In this document: one piece after another, positions 11,061 through 22,180 of the stretch
Layout: each line of letters begins with the position of its first letter
How positions within the stretch are numbered: position 1 is the first letter of the stretch
Source of the DNA: Gnetum montanum
Lineage: Eukaryota; Streptophyta; Gnetopsida; Gnetales; Gnetaceae
DNA length: 40,545 nt
Direction: 5' to 3'
Assembly (NCBI GenBank): GCA_015680685.1
Contig: MNCI01009275.1
Location: forward strand, 312,168-352,712
Notes under the pieces: model-generated
What the model was told of the DNA's origin: nothing
Seen by the model: only the letters and a program-made list of their open reading frames with translations
Database searches by the model: none
Translations under genes and position numbers: made by a program

Positions 11061-11699
11061 CAGGAAGGTTGCCAACCTTGATCCAATCAAATACAACATG
11101 AATTAACATGATAATGCAAATCTTCAAAGGCATTTGGTTTGAAGGGCTCTTAAAAGGAATGAATGTAGAGGATGAAGGAGACACAAGGGGATCAACCACA
11201 TAAGTAGATGAGGGCTTTGTAGGGCTATTATTTTGTAAGAATGGTCTTTTATGGGATCTAGGTTCCAAACCACTCAGTTGAGGAGTTAACTGTAGCATTA
11301 CGTTGCTATGGTTGTGCAGGAATTTCACCTTGCATGGGTGGAGTAGGTGATAATTAGGTTGAGGATGGAGGAACATGTGCTAAAAGATGAGAAGGATGAT
11401 AAGGATATGGGAATTCCCCTCTAAGAGATGGAAAATGAGTTTTGTAATACTCTAAAGGGTAGTACTAATGTTAAAAAGAAGCATGACTAGAAGAGTCATG
11501 TGGAGACATGGGTGGATGAACATAGTACCCATATGGATCTAGCTACCTATAAGGGTACTACTACCTAGGTGGTGGCATCCCCCACAATTGTGGATGCTAC
11601 CACTAATGGTATTGCTCATACAATTGTGGTGGAGCTTCACTTGGATAATAAGCCTGTTGTTGGTGGTAGAACTACCTTGGGTTGCCTTGAGGATAAGGC
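11061..11699 (-). pseudogene. E2 gag-protease linker
   Basis: Low-complexity minus-strand sequence rich in Pro, Gln and Tyr codons (plus strand runs of GTGG, ACCTA and ATGG). A 137-codon open frame at 10963-11376 overlaps the protease in another frame and is a shadow. The sequence most likely encodes the variable tail of Gag. No motif recognised. Confidence 0.4.
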
Positions 11700-12186
11700 A
11701 ACCTTCTAGGTGATTCCCTTCATGCCAGTCTAGGATTTAGAACATACAACCCCAATTCTTGTAAATGTGATACAATAGGGCAACATTCCTTGGGATGTTC
11801 ATATTGGCAAATGTCACACCCACCATCATCATCTGATTCTAACTCCACAACCTCTTCTACTACAATAGCTTCACTCTTACCCCTTTGGTAGGCACATTTA
11901 GCTTCTTTTCTTCTCTTGCAGTCATAATCACTACATTGTTCTTTGCATTCTTTTGTAATTTTTAGAGTAGTTTAAAAATTTTTATCCAAAGATTCCCACA
12001 TTTTATCAAGCTTAGCTAAAATTTTAGACATAGATTTTCTAATTGGCAAGGTTTTTCACTAAACCACTTCATGAAGTGGTGCCTCCCCCTTGCTTTCATA
12101 GAATTAAACCTTTCTTTTTCTGATGGAAGGATCCTAGTTATACTCCTCAGCACTTTTCCATTTTCTCAAGTCACCTTCTTCTTTTG
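11700..12186 (-). pseudogene. gag: E2 gag C-terminal part with zinc knuckle
   Basis: Gag nucleocapsid part. The minus strand reads CDICQYEHPKECC (11780-11818), a compact Cys/His zinc-knuckle-like motif, preceded by an acidic ELESDDDGG stretch and by charged, Lys-rich sequence up to the E3 target site. The N-terminal part continues beyond E3 at 31074-32440. Several stops and frame changes are present. Confidence 0.65.
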
Positions 12187-12191
12187 CAACC
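12187..12191. other. Target site duplication of E3, left copy
   Basis: CAACC directly before the left LTR of E3. The identical 5-mer directly follows the right LTR at 31069-31073. Five bases is the standard duplication length for gypsy elements. Confidence 0.85.
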
Positions 12192-12234
12192 TAAAACTCC
12201 ACCAAATTTTTGCAGTAGTGTCTCAACTACAAAT

Positions 12235-12860
12235 TTGTCTAAGTGTCAACATAAGGCAAATTTTTTCTAAGTGTTAAGACTATGCTCTCCACTATCCCAA
12301 AGCATAGTCAGCTAGTAGATAGTGTAGTCAGCTCCAAAGACTGATTTTTTGCACTTTTCCCCAAGTGTCATTGCAAAGCAAAAAGCTGCAACATTTTCTA
12401 AGTGTCAAGACTATGCTCTCCACTGCACTAGAGTGTAGTCAGCTCAGTAGAGAGCATAGTCAACACCAAAGGCCAATTTTGTAAATTTTTTAAAGTTTCA
12501 AGCTAGCAGTTGTAGATTTTTCTAAGTGCCGAGACTATGCTATCCATTGCACTAGAGTATAGTCAAGCATAGTTGGCATGGAAGAAATAGTTTGATAGAA
12601 ACTTTTCTAAGTGTTAAGACTACACTCTCCACTAGACTAGAGTGTACTCAAGCATAGTCAACCGAAAGCTAGATTTTGCAAAAAAGTTTCAAGTGCTAGG
12701 ACTATGCTCAACCCCAGTTGAGAGTTTAGTTAGCCTCCCATGGAGAGCGTAGTTAACACATAGTCACTTTTTTGCAAATTTTTTCCAAGTGTTGGACTAT
12801 GCTCTCCCCCAGTCTAAAGCATAGTCAAGTGTAGTTAGCTAGAACAACCTCTTAAGACCT
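12235..12860 (+). repeat. Hairpin-forming unit array in E3 5' LTR
   Basis: Six degenerate units at spacings of 80 to 125 bp, each with an arm like GACTATGCTCTC and a later arm like GAGAGCATAGTC. In the second unit the arms are perfect 12-bp reverse complements (12409-12420 and 12450-12461) with a 29-base loop. The same array occurs in the 3' LTR (about 29430-30000), with short echoes in the leader (14178-14250) and around 22600-24010. Confidence 0.7.
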
Positions 12861-13231
12861 CCATAATGTAGCACCAACACTCAGCTCAGCTCCAACACAC
12901 CTACAGCAAGCATAGTTAGCAAAAATGCATCTTTTTTGTACTCCCTTTCATCCCCAAATTGTAACTACACTCAACCCCACTTGAGACAGTGGGCAACGTA
13001 GTCTCCAAAGTTGCATTTTTTTGCATTTTTTCAAGTAGATTGTAGTCCTACTTGGCTCATGAACATGTAGTTGGCAACGTAGTCATAGTCTGGTAGTATC
13101 GTATAGTCCATTGGAGCACACCAAAGTATAACATCACTTGATTCAATGGAGAGTGTAGTTGGGTGTAACGTAGTCCCAACTATCCCACTATCACATGGCA
13201 ACCGATCCTCATTCCATGCTAACCCTAGGCC

Positions 13232-13238
13232 TATAAAT
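13232..13238 (+). promoter_or_regulatory. TATA box of E3 5' LTR
   Basis: TATAAAT in a conserved context, CCTAGGCCTATAAAT, present in both E3 LTRs (30405-30411 on the right). It gives plus-strand orientation and marks the U3/R region. Confidence 0.7.
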
Positions 13239-13911
13239 TACCCCAACCCTCAACATTTTAGGGGTTAGCAAATTTGAAAGTTGGCATTCTTGGCATTTGG
13301 CATTTTGGAAGCACATTTGGCACTTTGGCAACACAAGACATTCGCACACCACCGTAGCTCATCATAGGACACCAAAGACAACTGCAGTCCACTGCACACC
13401 GCAGTGGCCAACCCAGTAAGCACATACACTATGGTAGAATGTTAGTCTTTGTAGCCAGACACCCTCAAGACTGTGACTACGCTATCCACTATGCCTGCTA
13501 TACATTGTGTACCTTCTCACCCCTCTTGAGGTTAACTACACTCAACCCCATTTGGGGTGGTGTCACTTTCTCTCTCTCTCTTTCCCTCTACATTTTTCAA
13601 CATTTTTACATGCATTTTGGCATTTTACTTGTATTTTTAGTTGTTCTCATGCACCACCACATGTTAACACTTTCATTTTGCACTGAAAACCTTGACTATG
13701 CTCACCCCCATTAACACTGCGAACACCACTGGACACCTGGCATCATTTGGCATTGCAATTTGTAATTCCTTGTTCAATCAACAAGACCATTCTGGGCACC
13801 TTATCTCTACCTCTAGTAGGTCCTCATGTAAACTTATAGTTAAAGCGATGTACCTATGGCCATCTTAATGTTCCATTCCAACCATCAACGTTTTTGGTCA
13901 TTGTAGTTTTC

Positions 13912-13929
13912 TGGTGCTAGAAGGAGGGC
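13912..13929 (+). other. E3 primer-binding site (tRNA-Asn type)
   Basis: TGGTGCTAGAAGGAGGGC begins seven bases after the 5' LTR. It matches the complement of the 3' end of plant tRNA-Asn including CCA (TGGCGCTAGAAGGAGGG), apart from one C-to-T change at a CpG. This primer choice is known for Tat elements. Confidence 0.85.
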
Positions 13930-14435
13930 TACACTTTTTCTCTCTTAGACTTTGTTGATCATTGTCTCACATGCTCTCTACATCACTATTGCTAGCTCTA
14001 GGCTAACATAGACCCAACACTCCTATGGACCTACCACATTTGGCTATAGCTGGATCTCAAGCCAGCACAACAATTGTCTACCAACTAATTGGTATAGACT
14101 AGACCTTGTCGCTGGTTCCCCTAGAACCTCACGTAGCAACCCCAAAGCATCTTTTCCTACACTTAGCTAAATTCTAGGCTCTCAGTAGAGAGCATAGTTA
14201 GCTCTCAGCATAGAGAGCATAGTTGGCTCTTAGCATAGAAAGCATAGTCTCCAAACCTAACAATTTTTTGAAATCTTCAAACTTAACCATTTTCTCTAGA
14301 GTTAGTCATTTTTTTACAATTTTCAAACTTAGCCATTTTTTCTGCAACTTTCAATTAGCACCATGAATTTCAAGCATATTCGTTGTCCTTTCCACTCAAC
14401 AGAAAAACAAGGTTGACCACCCTATTAGTCCTGCC
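13930..14435 (+). other. E3 leader
   Basis: Untranslated leader between primer site and gag. Holds a short tandem run of AGAGAGCATAGTTAGCTCTC-like units (14178-14250), resembling the LTR hairpin arms, and T-rich repeats of TTTTCNAACTTAGCCATTT (14270-14345). No ORF of note. Confidence 0.5.
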
Positions 14436-16335
14436 ATGGTAGAGCCTAGGCAATCCCTTAGGCAATGCAACCAAGAACCTAAGTATACTATGCTCAATGA
14501 TGAGTAATACAACTTCATCTATGCGAAGCTCCAAGCAAGCCTATCTATAGATCACATGAACATGAAAGCCAAGTGGGACTACAAAATCAACCATCAAAAT
14601 GGATGGGAGTACATCCCTTCCTCTATTGACTTCATCCCACTTACTAAGCCTTACCAATGGATCCTAGCCCATCTCATTCGAACAAGTGAGTTTGAAGGGG
14701 AGATGGACTATGAGAAACCCTTGCAAGAAGAGTAGGATGAGTTCGAGGCTCCTTCCAAGCATGAGGATTCCTTTCACACCTCCTTCCAGAAAACAACCCT
14801 TGGTTTGGTCCTCTTGCAATCCCATCGATTTGTCTTCTTTGAGACAATTATAGCTCCAATGTCATCTCCTAGGTCAACACCTATGGTGGCAACCCACCAA
14901 ACGTAGTACACACACCAAGGTGCAATACTGTCAATCAGCTTTCCCTTTGCAACATTTTCACAATCCACTCAGTCATCCCTGCAGGAAACCATTATTCTTT
15001 CACAGCCCTATGTGCACACTGTGCATATCCATCAACCACAAATGACTTAAGCATCTTACACCCTACCTGTCTCATCAGCACCCTCCATAGTGGTCCAACC
15101 CACACACATGTGGTGGGCCCCAACCACTATGCCTATGCCAAAACCAATGTAGCAGGCATCTCATGTGGCCCCACAACCTATAGCCAAGTCGTGGACCACA
15201 CAAATGGCACAACAGGCAACACAACTAATGCAACCCATTGCTACATCTCTAGGCTTAGATCAAGCATTCCAACTAATTCAAGTCTTAACAAAAGAGGTCA
15301 AGCAGCTTAAGGCTACCTCCTCCAAAATAGTGCATGTGATGGACTTCTTCCAAGATGATCTCATAAGTCCTGTTATTCCACCACTAACTCTCCTAAAAGG
15401 AATCCTGATACCTTGCTTCACCAAGTGCAATGGTGAAGGGAATCCTAATGCACACTTGGTAACCTTCTAGTTTGAATGCTTATTACTACAAGCATGAACA
15501 CATGCCATCATACATATCTTTGCCATGTCACTCATCAGCAAGGCACTCGATTGGTATCGAGCATTGCCCTGCACCTCCATCTCCTCTTTGGAGGATCTGC
15601 TAAGTCAATTTGTCAAGTGCTTCAAGTACAACTTGAAGCCCAAAACCACCCTTGATGAGATCATGCAAATCAAACAAGGCCATCTAGAGCTCATGCAAAA
15701 ATTTATTCAATGCTAGAGCACATCACTAAATAAAATCTATGAGCCTATAGTAGAAATACACCTTCTAGGAATCTTCAAGGATGTAGTTAATGACTTTACT
15801 GTACTATTTGGCCCTACAATCACTAAGCCAAGCTTTTACCCAAACTAAAAGCATACAGGACATGGTAGAAGCTAGTAAGGACCTAGCCTACATGGCCTAT
15901 AAGAACTTGCATGCCAAAAAGGACAAGGACAAGGGCAAACAAACTACAACTGTGGCAACTGTGACCAACAAGGCCAAAACAACTAATCTAAAGCCAACGA
16001 CCACACCACATAAGGCCCTGACCAACAACAAGATTACTAGTCCTAGCATAATAACCAACTAGCCCATAGCATCGATAGCCATAACACAAGTGGCTCTGAG
16101 GCCCAAATTTGAGCACAAGGATCGCTCAAAGTATACCACACTGCCCCTTAAACTTTTGGAACTCCTAGATCAATTTCTTAAGGCTGGATGCATCCAATAT
16201 AAGAAAATATCCAAGGACACTTGCAAGAGACATGATAGATACTACAAGCTCCTAAGGAACCTCATGTTAGAAGCCCTAAATGAGCCTCCAGTACTAAAAC
16301 ATTTTTGGTTGGATAGGTTTTGTCAATACCATTAG
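14436..16335 (+). pseudogene. gag: E3 gag
   Basis: Broken Gag of the Athila/Tat type. The chosen start, ATG at 14436, is the first that opens a long coding-like frame (MVEPRQSLRQC...). The capsid region at 15165-15720 contains ALDWYRALP, SSLEDLLSQF and KQGHLELMQKF, matching the family pattern AxxWYxxLPxxSIxSxxDLxxxF. A Lys/Thr-rich spacer (15880-16060) follows, then a segment with LPLKLLELLDQFLKAGCIQ and CKRHDRYYKLLRNLM, in the place of the Tat nucleocapsid. No intact CCHC knuckle is left. At least four frame breaks are visible. Confidence 0.75.
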
Positions 16336-17199
16336 TTGCTGAGGCCAACACTGACTTTTGCATGGCCCTATAAGATGACGATAACTTGGAGCTAGTGCAG
16401 TAGCCATTCATGTTCCACATGCCCTCTAGAAACACAAGAGCTCCCTTAGCCTCCATGAGTTTGAGGCCCTCCTTTATCATTAGAGTGCCACCTCAAGCAC
16501 CCACAACACCCTTCATGGTCAAGGTTTCCTAGCATGTCACAGTAGTAATAGTTTAGCCACCCTTCATCGTTAAGGTATTGCAACATGCTAACCCTACACC
16601 TACCTAAAGTCCAATGGTGAGTAACGCATTAGTCCTATCTCACTCAAAAGCCAATCCTATTGGCCACACAAATAGACCATCTAGGTGGTAGCCTAGAACG
16701 CCTAATGAGCATCCCGCTGATAAGACGACTAAACAACATTAGGAGCAGAGAGTGCTAGGCTCGCCCAAACTAGTCCCCCTTTCTGTAGTCCCCAAGGCTG
16801 AAACAATTGAAAAGGCCACCATTAGTAAGTTGCAATCAAGCACTGAGGCCTCCAAACAGGCCAAGCAAGCAAGTCTCCTCCACAAGAGATCCATCTCCTA
16901 GGTCGCATGAAGGAGGTTAAGGCCAACAAAATGGTAGACACTGGTAAGAACTTCCTAGATGCGTTACCCTAGGTCAAGTAAGCCTTAAAATAGAAAAACA
17001 TAACGTTGAGCCTATACAACCTAATTATGACTTCCTCTACCCACCGCAAAGTGCTGATTCAAATGTTGACCTCTATTCCTATCATGGAGGACATCCCAGC
17101 AAATCAGAATTCCATCCATGCTATGATGTTACCTCTTGCACCTTAGGAATTGAGCTCAACACCCCTAGCATTCCACGATGAGGCAATCAAGATTGACCC
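16336..17199 (+). pseudogene. E3 gag-protease spacer
   Basis: Coding-like plus-strand sequence with frequent stops and no recognisable domain, lying between the gag nucleocapsid region and protease. Open minus-strand frames here (for example 16262-16480) are shadows. Confidence 0.4.
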
Positions 17200-17790
17200 T
17201 AAGAAGGGTCAAGTTAATATAGCATCCATGTTTATCACAATACACATTGGATAGTGCAAGATCAGGAAGGTGCACATTGACAATGAGGCAGTAACAAATG
17301 TCATCCCATACACTATCATTGACAAACTAGGCCTCACTAATTAGTTTAGACCTACAAAGACAACATGCGTAAAGTCCTTCAACAGGTAGCACATCATCGT
17401 TAGAGGAATTGTCACAATAGCCTTTGTGGCAAGGGAAAAATTCCTGCTGAGTCCATTGTTGTAGAGGAAATGCTAGGCTTTAACTTAATATTGGGCAGGC
17501 CTTGGTTGGCCCAATTACAGACCATCTCCTCTCCCATTCACTAAGAAAACCACCTTCCATACGAAGGTGGTGAGGTCATTATCCATGGTGACAATGCAAC
17601 CCCTATGACAATTAACAACATTGACACAAAGCATGGGTCAAAGGTGGAGTTCCCTAATGACATGTCCACAATAAAGGACAATGATGAAATGCATGTGGCA
17701 AAGCCACCCAAACAAGCAAAAGAGGCTAGCGACCTCTCAGACGATGCCTTATGGGTAGAATTGCCCTTTGACATAGTAGACAAAGGTTAA
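17200..17790 (+). pseudogene. pol: E3 protease and acidic linker
   Basis: Aspartic protease remnant. The plus strand reads VHIDNEAVTNVIPY (about 17272-17315) where the family has VxIDxGAxxNVI, so the catalytic Asp remains but Ser/Thr-Gly became Asn-Glu. Further on comes LGRPWL-like and SSPIH-like sequence (about 17490-17545), as in the end of Tat proteases. An acidic, Lys/Asp-rich stretch (17605-17790, with DNDEMHVAKPPKQAKE) ends at a stop. In typical elements RT would follow soon after. Here the next pol sequence is 6.5 kb away. Confidence 0.7.
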
Positions 17791-18553
17791 GGGGAATATC
17801 GAATAGTATCATCTAGGCCCTACGCACCTCCTAACCCACACTAGGTTAGGAAGCAACTACATGATTAAGGTATATCCTTAGTCCAACATGTGCTAGATGC
17901 CTACCTGTCCTTTGTTTTTAGCCATGCATTTCACTTTTTGCTTACATTACATTTGTTTACACATTTACATTTAGCTTAATTGCTTAGATTACACATTGTC
18001 CACTTTGTTTGTGCATTTTTTTGCTTTTTTTGTGCATTTTATTTGGTTTACACAATCACTCATTTAGTTTACCCTTTAGTAGATATTAGCTTATGCATGA
18101 AAAACACAAAAATCAGAAAACCTAAAAAAATCACAAAAAAGAAGTAGGTCTACGTGGCCTGCCATGGCCCTAAACTAGCAACACTATGGCCTAGAATGGC
18201 CTTAAACTACCACTATTAATCCTATCACTGTGGCCCAAAATGACCTTAAACTATTATTGTGGTCTGAAATAGCCCTAAACTAGCATGGGCCCTCCCTCTA
18301 TGGCCTTAAACTAACATGGGGCTTGTAATGGCCTAGTTACATTATCCTCGCATAATCCTAACTTCGCACATTAATCCATTGCATTACAAGCATAGTAAGT
18401 GTAAAATAAATAAAATAAAAATATAGTTTGCACATTACGCATATAGAGAACACATGTATTACGTATCACATCAATAGCAGTACATAGCATGACCAATAAA
18501 AAATAAAACAAAAATGCAAAAATGTCCAACATTAGGGCTACATCAGGTTGTGC
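17791..18553. other. Spacer with first TTAAACTAGCA repeat array
   Basis: Pyrimidine-rich sequence (17890-18070), then a degenerate tandem array (about 18150-18335) with the core TATGGCCTTAAACTAGCA, about six copies 30-40 bp apart, then AT-rich sequence. A possible 5' splice site AAG/GTATAT lies near 17869. The array has relatives at 24140-24195 and 27860-28110. Confidence 0.5.
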
Positions 18554-21500
18554 TTAATCAGTGGAACTAGGTGGAGGTGGAGGTCCTTCTTTCCCCATCA
18601 TGCCATTAGGGCCCACAACATCTCCTGGTACCTACTGCCACAACTGCAATAAAAATAAGTAGTTAGTTAGCAAACCTATAATACAAAAACTATTTCAAAA
18701 CATGAAAAAGCACAAAAATTAAAAAACTAACATGAGAGGGTCTTGCATCCATGTCTTCTGGAGGTAGCTTTTCAAGGCCATCCTCCAAGTGTTGGAGGAT
18801 CTCAACCTTGAAAAGCTATGTCTAATCCTCCTAGCCAAAGTCAATCCTTGCAAGGATCTCACCTTTGTCCATAGTGGTCCATCTGGGCAACTCCATAGAA
18901 AACATAGCAAAGGAGGCCTCTCCTGAAGGGGTGATGATCTTTCACTTGGGAGAGCCACTCACCATTGTGTGCTGAGTGAACAACTAATAATCCTACCTCC
19001 CACTAGTCACCTCAAGAAACATATCAAGGTAGTGGCATTCAACAAACTCCTCCTTGTAGCATCGAAGGTATGCATTGCACTTGCACTTGTATTAGTATTT
19101 ATGGTTCTTCGAAGTTTTCCCCCACTAGTACACCTTTGTGCTATAATTCTTCCAGTCTTGATTTTTCTAGTTGAGTAGGTCCATCTACAGCCACTACTTG
19201 ATCACCTTCCAAGGGGTCTCATTCTTGTCTCTAAGAGCCAACGAATAATGAGTATACTCTATCTCAAAGGCTCTCTATGTGCTATCTCCCTATAACCTGA
19301 CCACTAAAAAGTCATATTGAGATTGAAGATCTTCAATCTTCGTATTTTGGTTGGTCACTCTCTCCTAAAGCTTGTGCACCCATTTTCACAAGTGCTCATT
19401 TGAGCACCTGCAAACCCATAATGCTTTCACACAAGAAAGTGCACACTTGCTTGTTATCTCGTACATGTGATGAGACACCTAATCCACCTCAAGAGGAAGG
19501 TTAGGGAGGGCATCCACCTTCACCACACTACTTGGATCCCATCAAAGCTTAGAACTTTTTGGCATGCAACAATTAATTAATCTTATTCACAAACTAAGCA
19601 TTCAATCAGTAAAACAGCACTAAGCAAAGAAACATAGCAAACATACTGAGCTTGGGATCTACCTACTACAAATGGTCCACCATGTCCTCCATGATGTCTT
19701 TCATTAAGGCAAATTTATCGAACACATCTACCCATGGCTCCATGTGGTAAGTAGATGTGGGACCGCTAGTAAGCACATCTAAGGTTTTAACAAAACAATG
19801 TAATCAGCATATAATTGAATAGCCAAAGATGCTAGAGCAAAAAAGGGAAATAATAGATGGCAACACAAAGTCCTGACCTAGCAAGCCTTCAAGCATGAGT
19901 GTAGGGGGGGACACCTAGCTATACACCATCAAAAAATAATTAAAATCACCCTTATCGAGGTGGAGCAACCCCTCCTCCAACTATTGGAGGGTCTCAGGCA
20001 ACTCATCTCCATGCACCTCTCCCTCCGCAGCTTGAGGAGGCACTCCTTCTACTATCGCCTCAGCTACTACTCTGGTAGTTCTCTCTTTGATCTCTACAAT
20101 CAACACATACATGTAGCACATTAGTACTAGTTAATAGCATAGCATAAGCATAAACATAAAAATATAAATAAATATTAATATAATAAATGCATCTAACAAG
20201 TTATGCATACTAACCTACAACCTGCATGTGCAAGCTTTGGAACTTGATACAAATCTTCTTACTACTTAGTCTTCCGACCTCAAGGGTAGTTTCTTCTATG
20301 GAACATGGCCTCTTAATCTTTACCTTAGATGGTTCCACTATCTCTACAAGATAACGATCTACCATGTTCACATCCCTCGTGCCAATTGAAGGACCCTCAC
20401 TTGCGCTATCTCGTGAGTAGTGTGATTGTCCCATGGGACCTTTAGTTGTTATGGATAATGACTCATCGATCTGCTCTGGGAGGTCCTATGCCCATGTGGT
20501 TGTAAACAAGTGTTTGATCCATGGTTTGAATAGCTGCTTATGGTCTTGTGCCACCCAACGCCCACCATCACACACAACTAGAAGCTCCGTGAACCTTTGT
20601 AGATACCCTACAAAGAATGCAAAGTGAATATGGGATCTCACCTAGATGTTAAACCACAACCTGGAGATTCCTACATGTAAGCCAATAGTAATGTAAGTAG
20701 CCCAATTGAACCTTGTGCCCTCTAGTAGCACCTCTTTCATCACATGTGCCTGCTCCACCCTAAGGATCTTCCCTTGGAAGGGCAACTTAGGAAAGGTATG
20801 TGCACGAAAAAGAGGGTAAAGCTCCCATACCTTAGGCATAAGCACATCCTTGATTAGTATGCCATTGTGAGATTAAGTGACTCCTAACCAATCCTTGATC
20901 TCCTCTCTACAGTTGACCTCTCTACTAGCCTTATCAACAATCAATAAGCCATTTATGGGGAGGCCAAAGAGGTTGGAAAAGAAGGCCTCACTAAAGTCAA
21001 GCACTACCCTTACACCATGCACTCAGGTGACGAACTACCTGATGTCACTGCTAAAGGAGTCGATGATGATGATCATTTCAACCATTGGAATACTTGGGCT
21101 AACAGCCAAAAATCGGTCCATCAACCCTACATGCATGAGTTTAGTTGTTAGTGCCTCTAAGGCCTTGTGGCACAACCAATGCTATGCACCCTCCACATCG
21201 CCATATTTCATGATGAAAGTGAGCTCTATGCGGCCTATGCTAACCACAGTCACCTTGCCCGAAGCAACTACAGTTGTAACAAAGGCAAAACAACATTAGC
21301 ATCATGCAAAAGACAAACTAACAGGCAACACATGAGCAAGCACATGAGTTAAAGTTTAGATGCATATGTGGTACAAATGGGATGTGAGATGGAAGTGGCA
21401 TCGTAAGCATCTCATTAGTGTTAATTACATCAGTGGCCCACTCCTCATCCAACTAGTTGTGGATCCTACACTACTCATATGCCCTCGAGTATCGAGTGGG

Positions 21501-22180
21501 GTAGGCTTCCAAATCAAATCCCACCTACTCAAGTGCAACCTCTTGAACATTCAGGCTAGAGGAGAATACCTCTAAGGCAGTGTCGATCAAGGCTAGAGCA
21601 TTTGCCTCATCATGTAGGCCCTTCTCATCAACTCTAAATCTAGCATTAAGCATGAGCTATTAGCAACATAACATAATCAAGTAGCAAAAGACAAGCCATA
21701 AAAGCCATAAGAGCACTTACCCTCTAGCATAGTAGATAGTTCCAAGTCGATTTTGAAACAAGGTGTGCACTCATAGAATGATGAAGAGGGTGTTACTCTT
21801 GTTGTAGCAAATGAACCCTATCATGCACCATATCCTGGATAGGCACCTAGCGCTTCTAGGGCCTTTACTTCAACCAGCTACCTCATCACTGCTGGCAGTA
21901 GGCTCATTGGAGATGAACCTCAAGCTATCCTAGTTAGCCCTAGGCAACAAAGTCTCGATGATGGCTTTAGCAACCTCCACCACTAAGTGTGACCACATGA
22001 TCACACTAAGATGTTGTGGTAGATACCCTAGGAACTCACAAGCCCATAGTTGGAACCACACCGCATGAACACCCACCCGCATATCTAGCGTAGGCATGTT
22101 AGGAATGGGCTTGCTCATGCAACATCAGATGCCCATGAGCTCCACAATGACCAAAATAGGCTTCAATAACATCATACAAC
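18554..22180 (-). pseudogene. Antisense multi-intron gene inside E3
   Basis: Minus-strand gene remnant running opposite to E3. The stop codon is at 18554-18556 after a Pro-rich tail (GPPPPPSSTD); the start is not resolved and lies at or beyond 22118. Intron candidates with GT...AG ends are 21657-21720 (GTAAGT...GCTAATAG), 21268-21322, 20094-20214, 19779-19877, 19555-19646 and 18644-18731 (GTTAGT...ATTGCAG). Several contain TGCTAAT-like branch sites. Around 20640-21260 the protein has LMHVGLMDRF, VHGVRVVLDF, NLFGLPINGLLI and VLMPKVWELYPLFRAHTFP, followed by GTRFNWATYITIGLH. This recalls plant mobile-domain or 'putative plant transposon protein' families. That assignment is by eye only. Frequent stops, mainly TAG, show decay. 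Some Tat elements carry antisense ORFs, but between pol and the 3' LTR. Confidence 0.6.
18644..18731 (-). other. Best-supported intron of the antisense gene
   Basis: An 88-bp candidate with GTTAGTTTTT at the donor and TATTTTTATTGCAG at the acceptor, T-rich throughout, between a Lys/Gln-rich exon and the Pro-rich last exon. The polypyrimidine-tract acceptor is strong. It lies on the minus strand. Confidence 0.6.

Larger units (their letters stand above)
12192..13905 (+). repeat. E3 left (5') LTR
   Basis: About 1.7 kb, aligned along its length with 29375-31068. The start reads TAAAACTCCACC against TGAAACACCACC on the right, so the terminal TG has become TA. The first half is an array of about six degenerate units with AAGTGT...GACTATGCTCTC and GAGAGCATAGTC arms. 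A TATAAAT lies at 13232-13238, followed by CT-rich microsatellite (about 13568-13588). By eye, the two LTRs differ at roughly one base in eight, many being transitions, which indicates an old insertion. Confidence 0.88.

Noticed and set aside
10963-11376. 137-codon minus-strand ORF, longest near E2 protease
   Set aside because: It is in a different frame from the protease motifs, which lie in an adjacent frame broken by stops; the open frame is chance.
20605-20640. GTGAGATCC...TTTGTAG as a further intron of the antisense gene
   Set aside because: Only about 35 bp, too short for a plant intron, and the donor overlaps a stop that could be simple decay.
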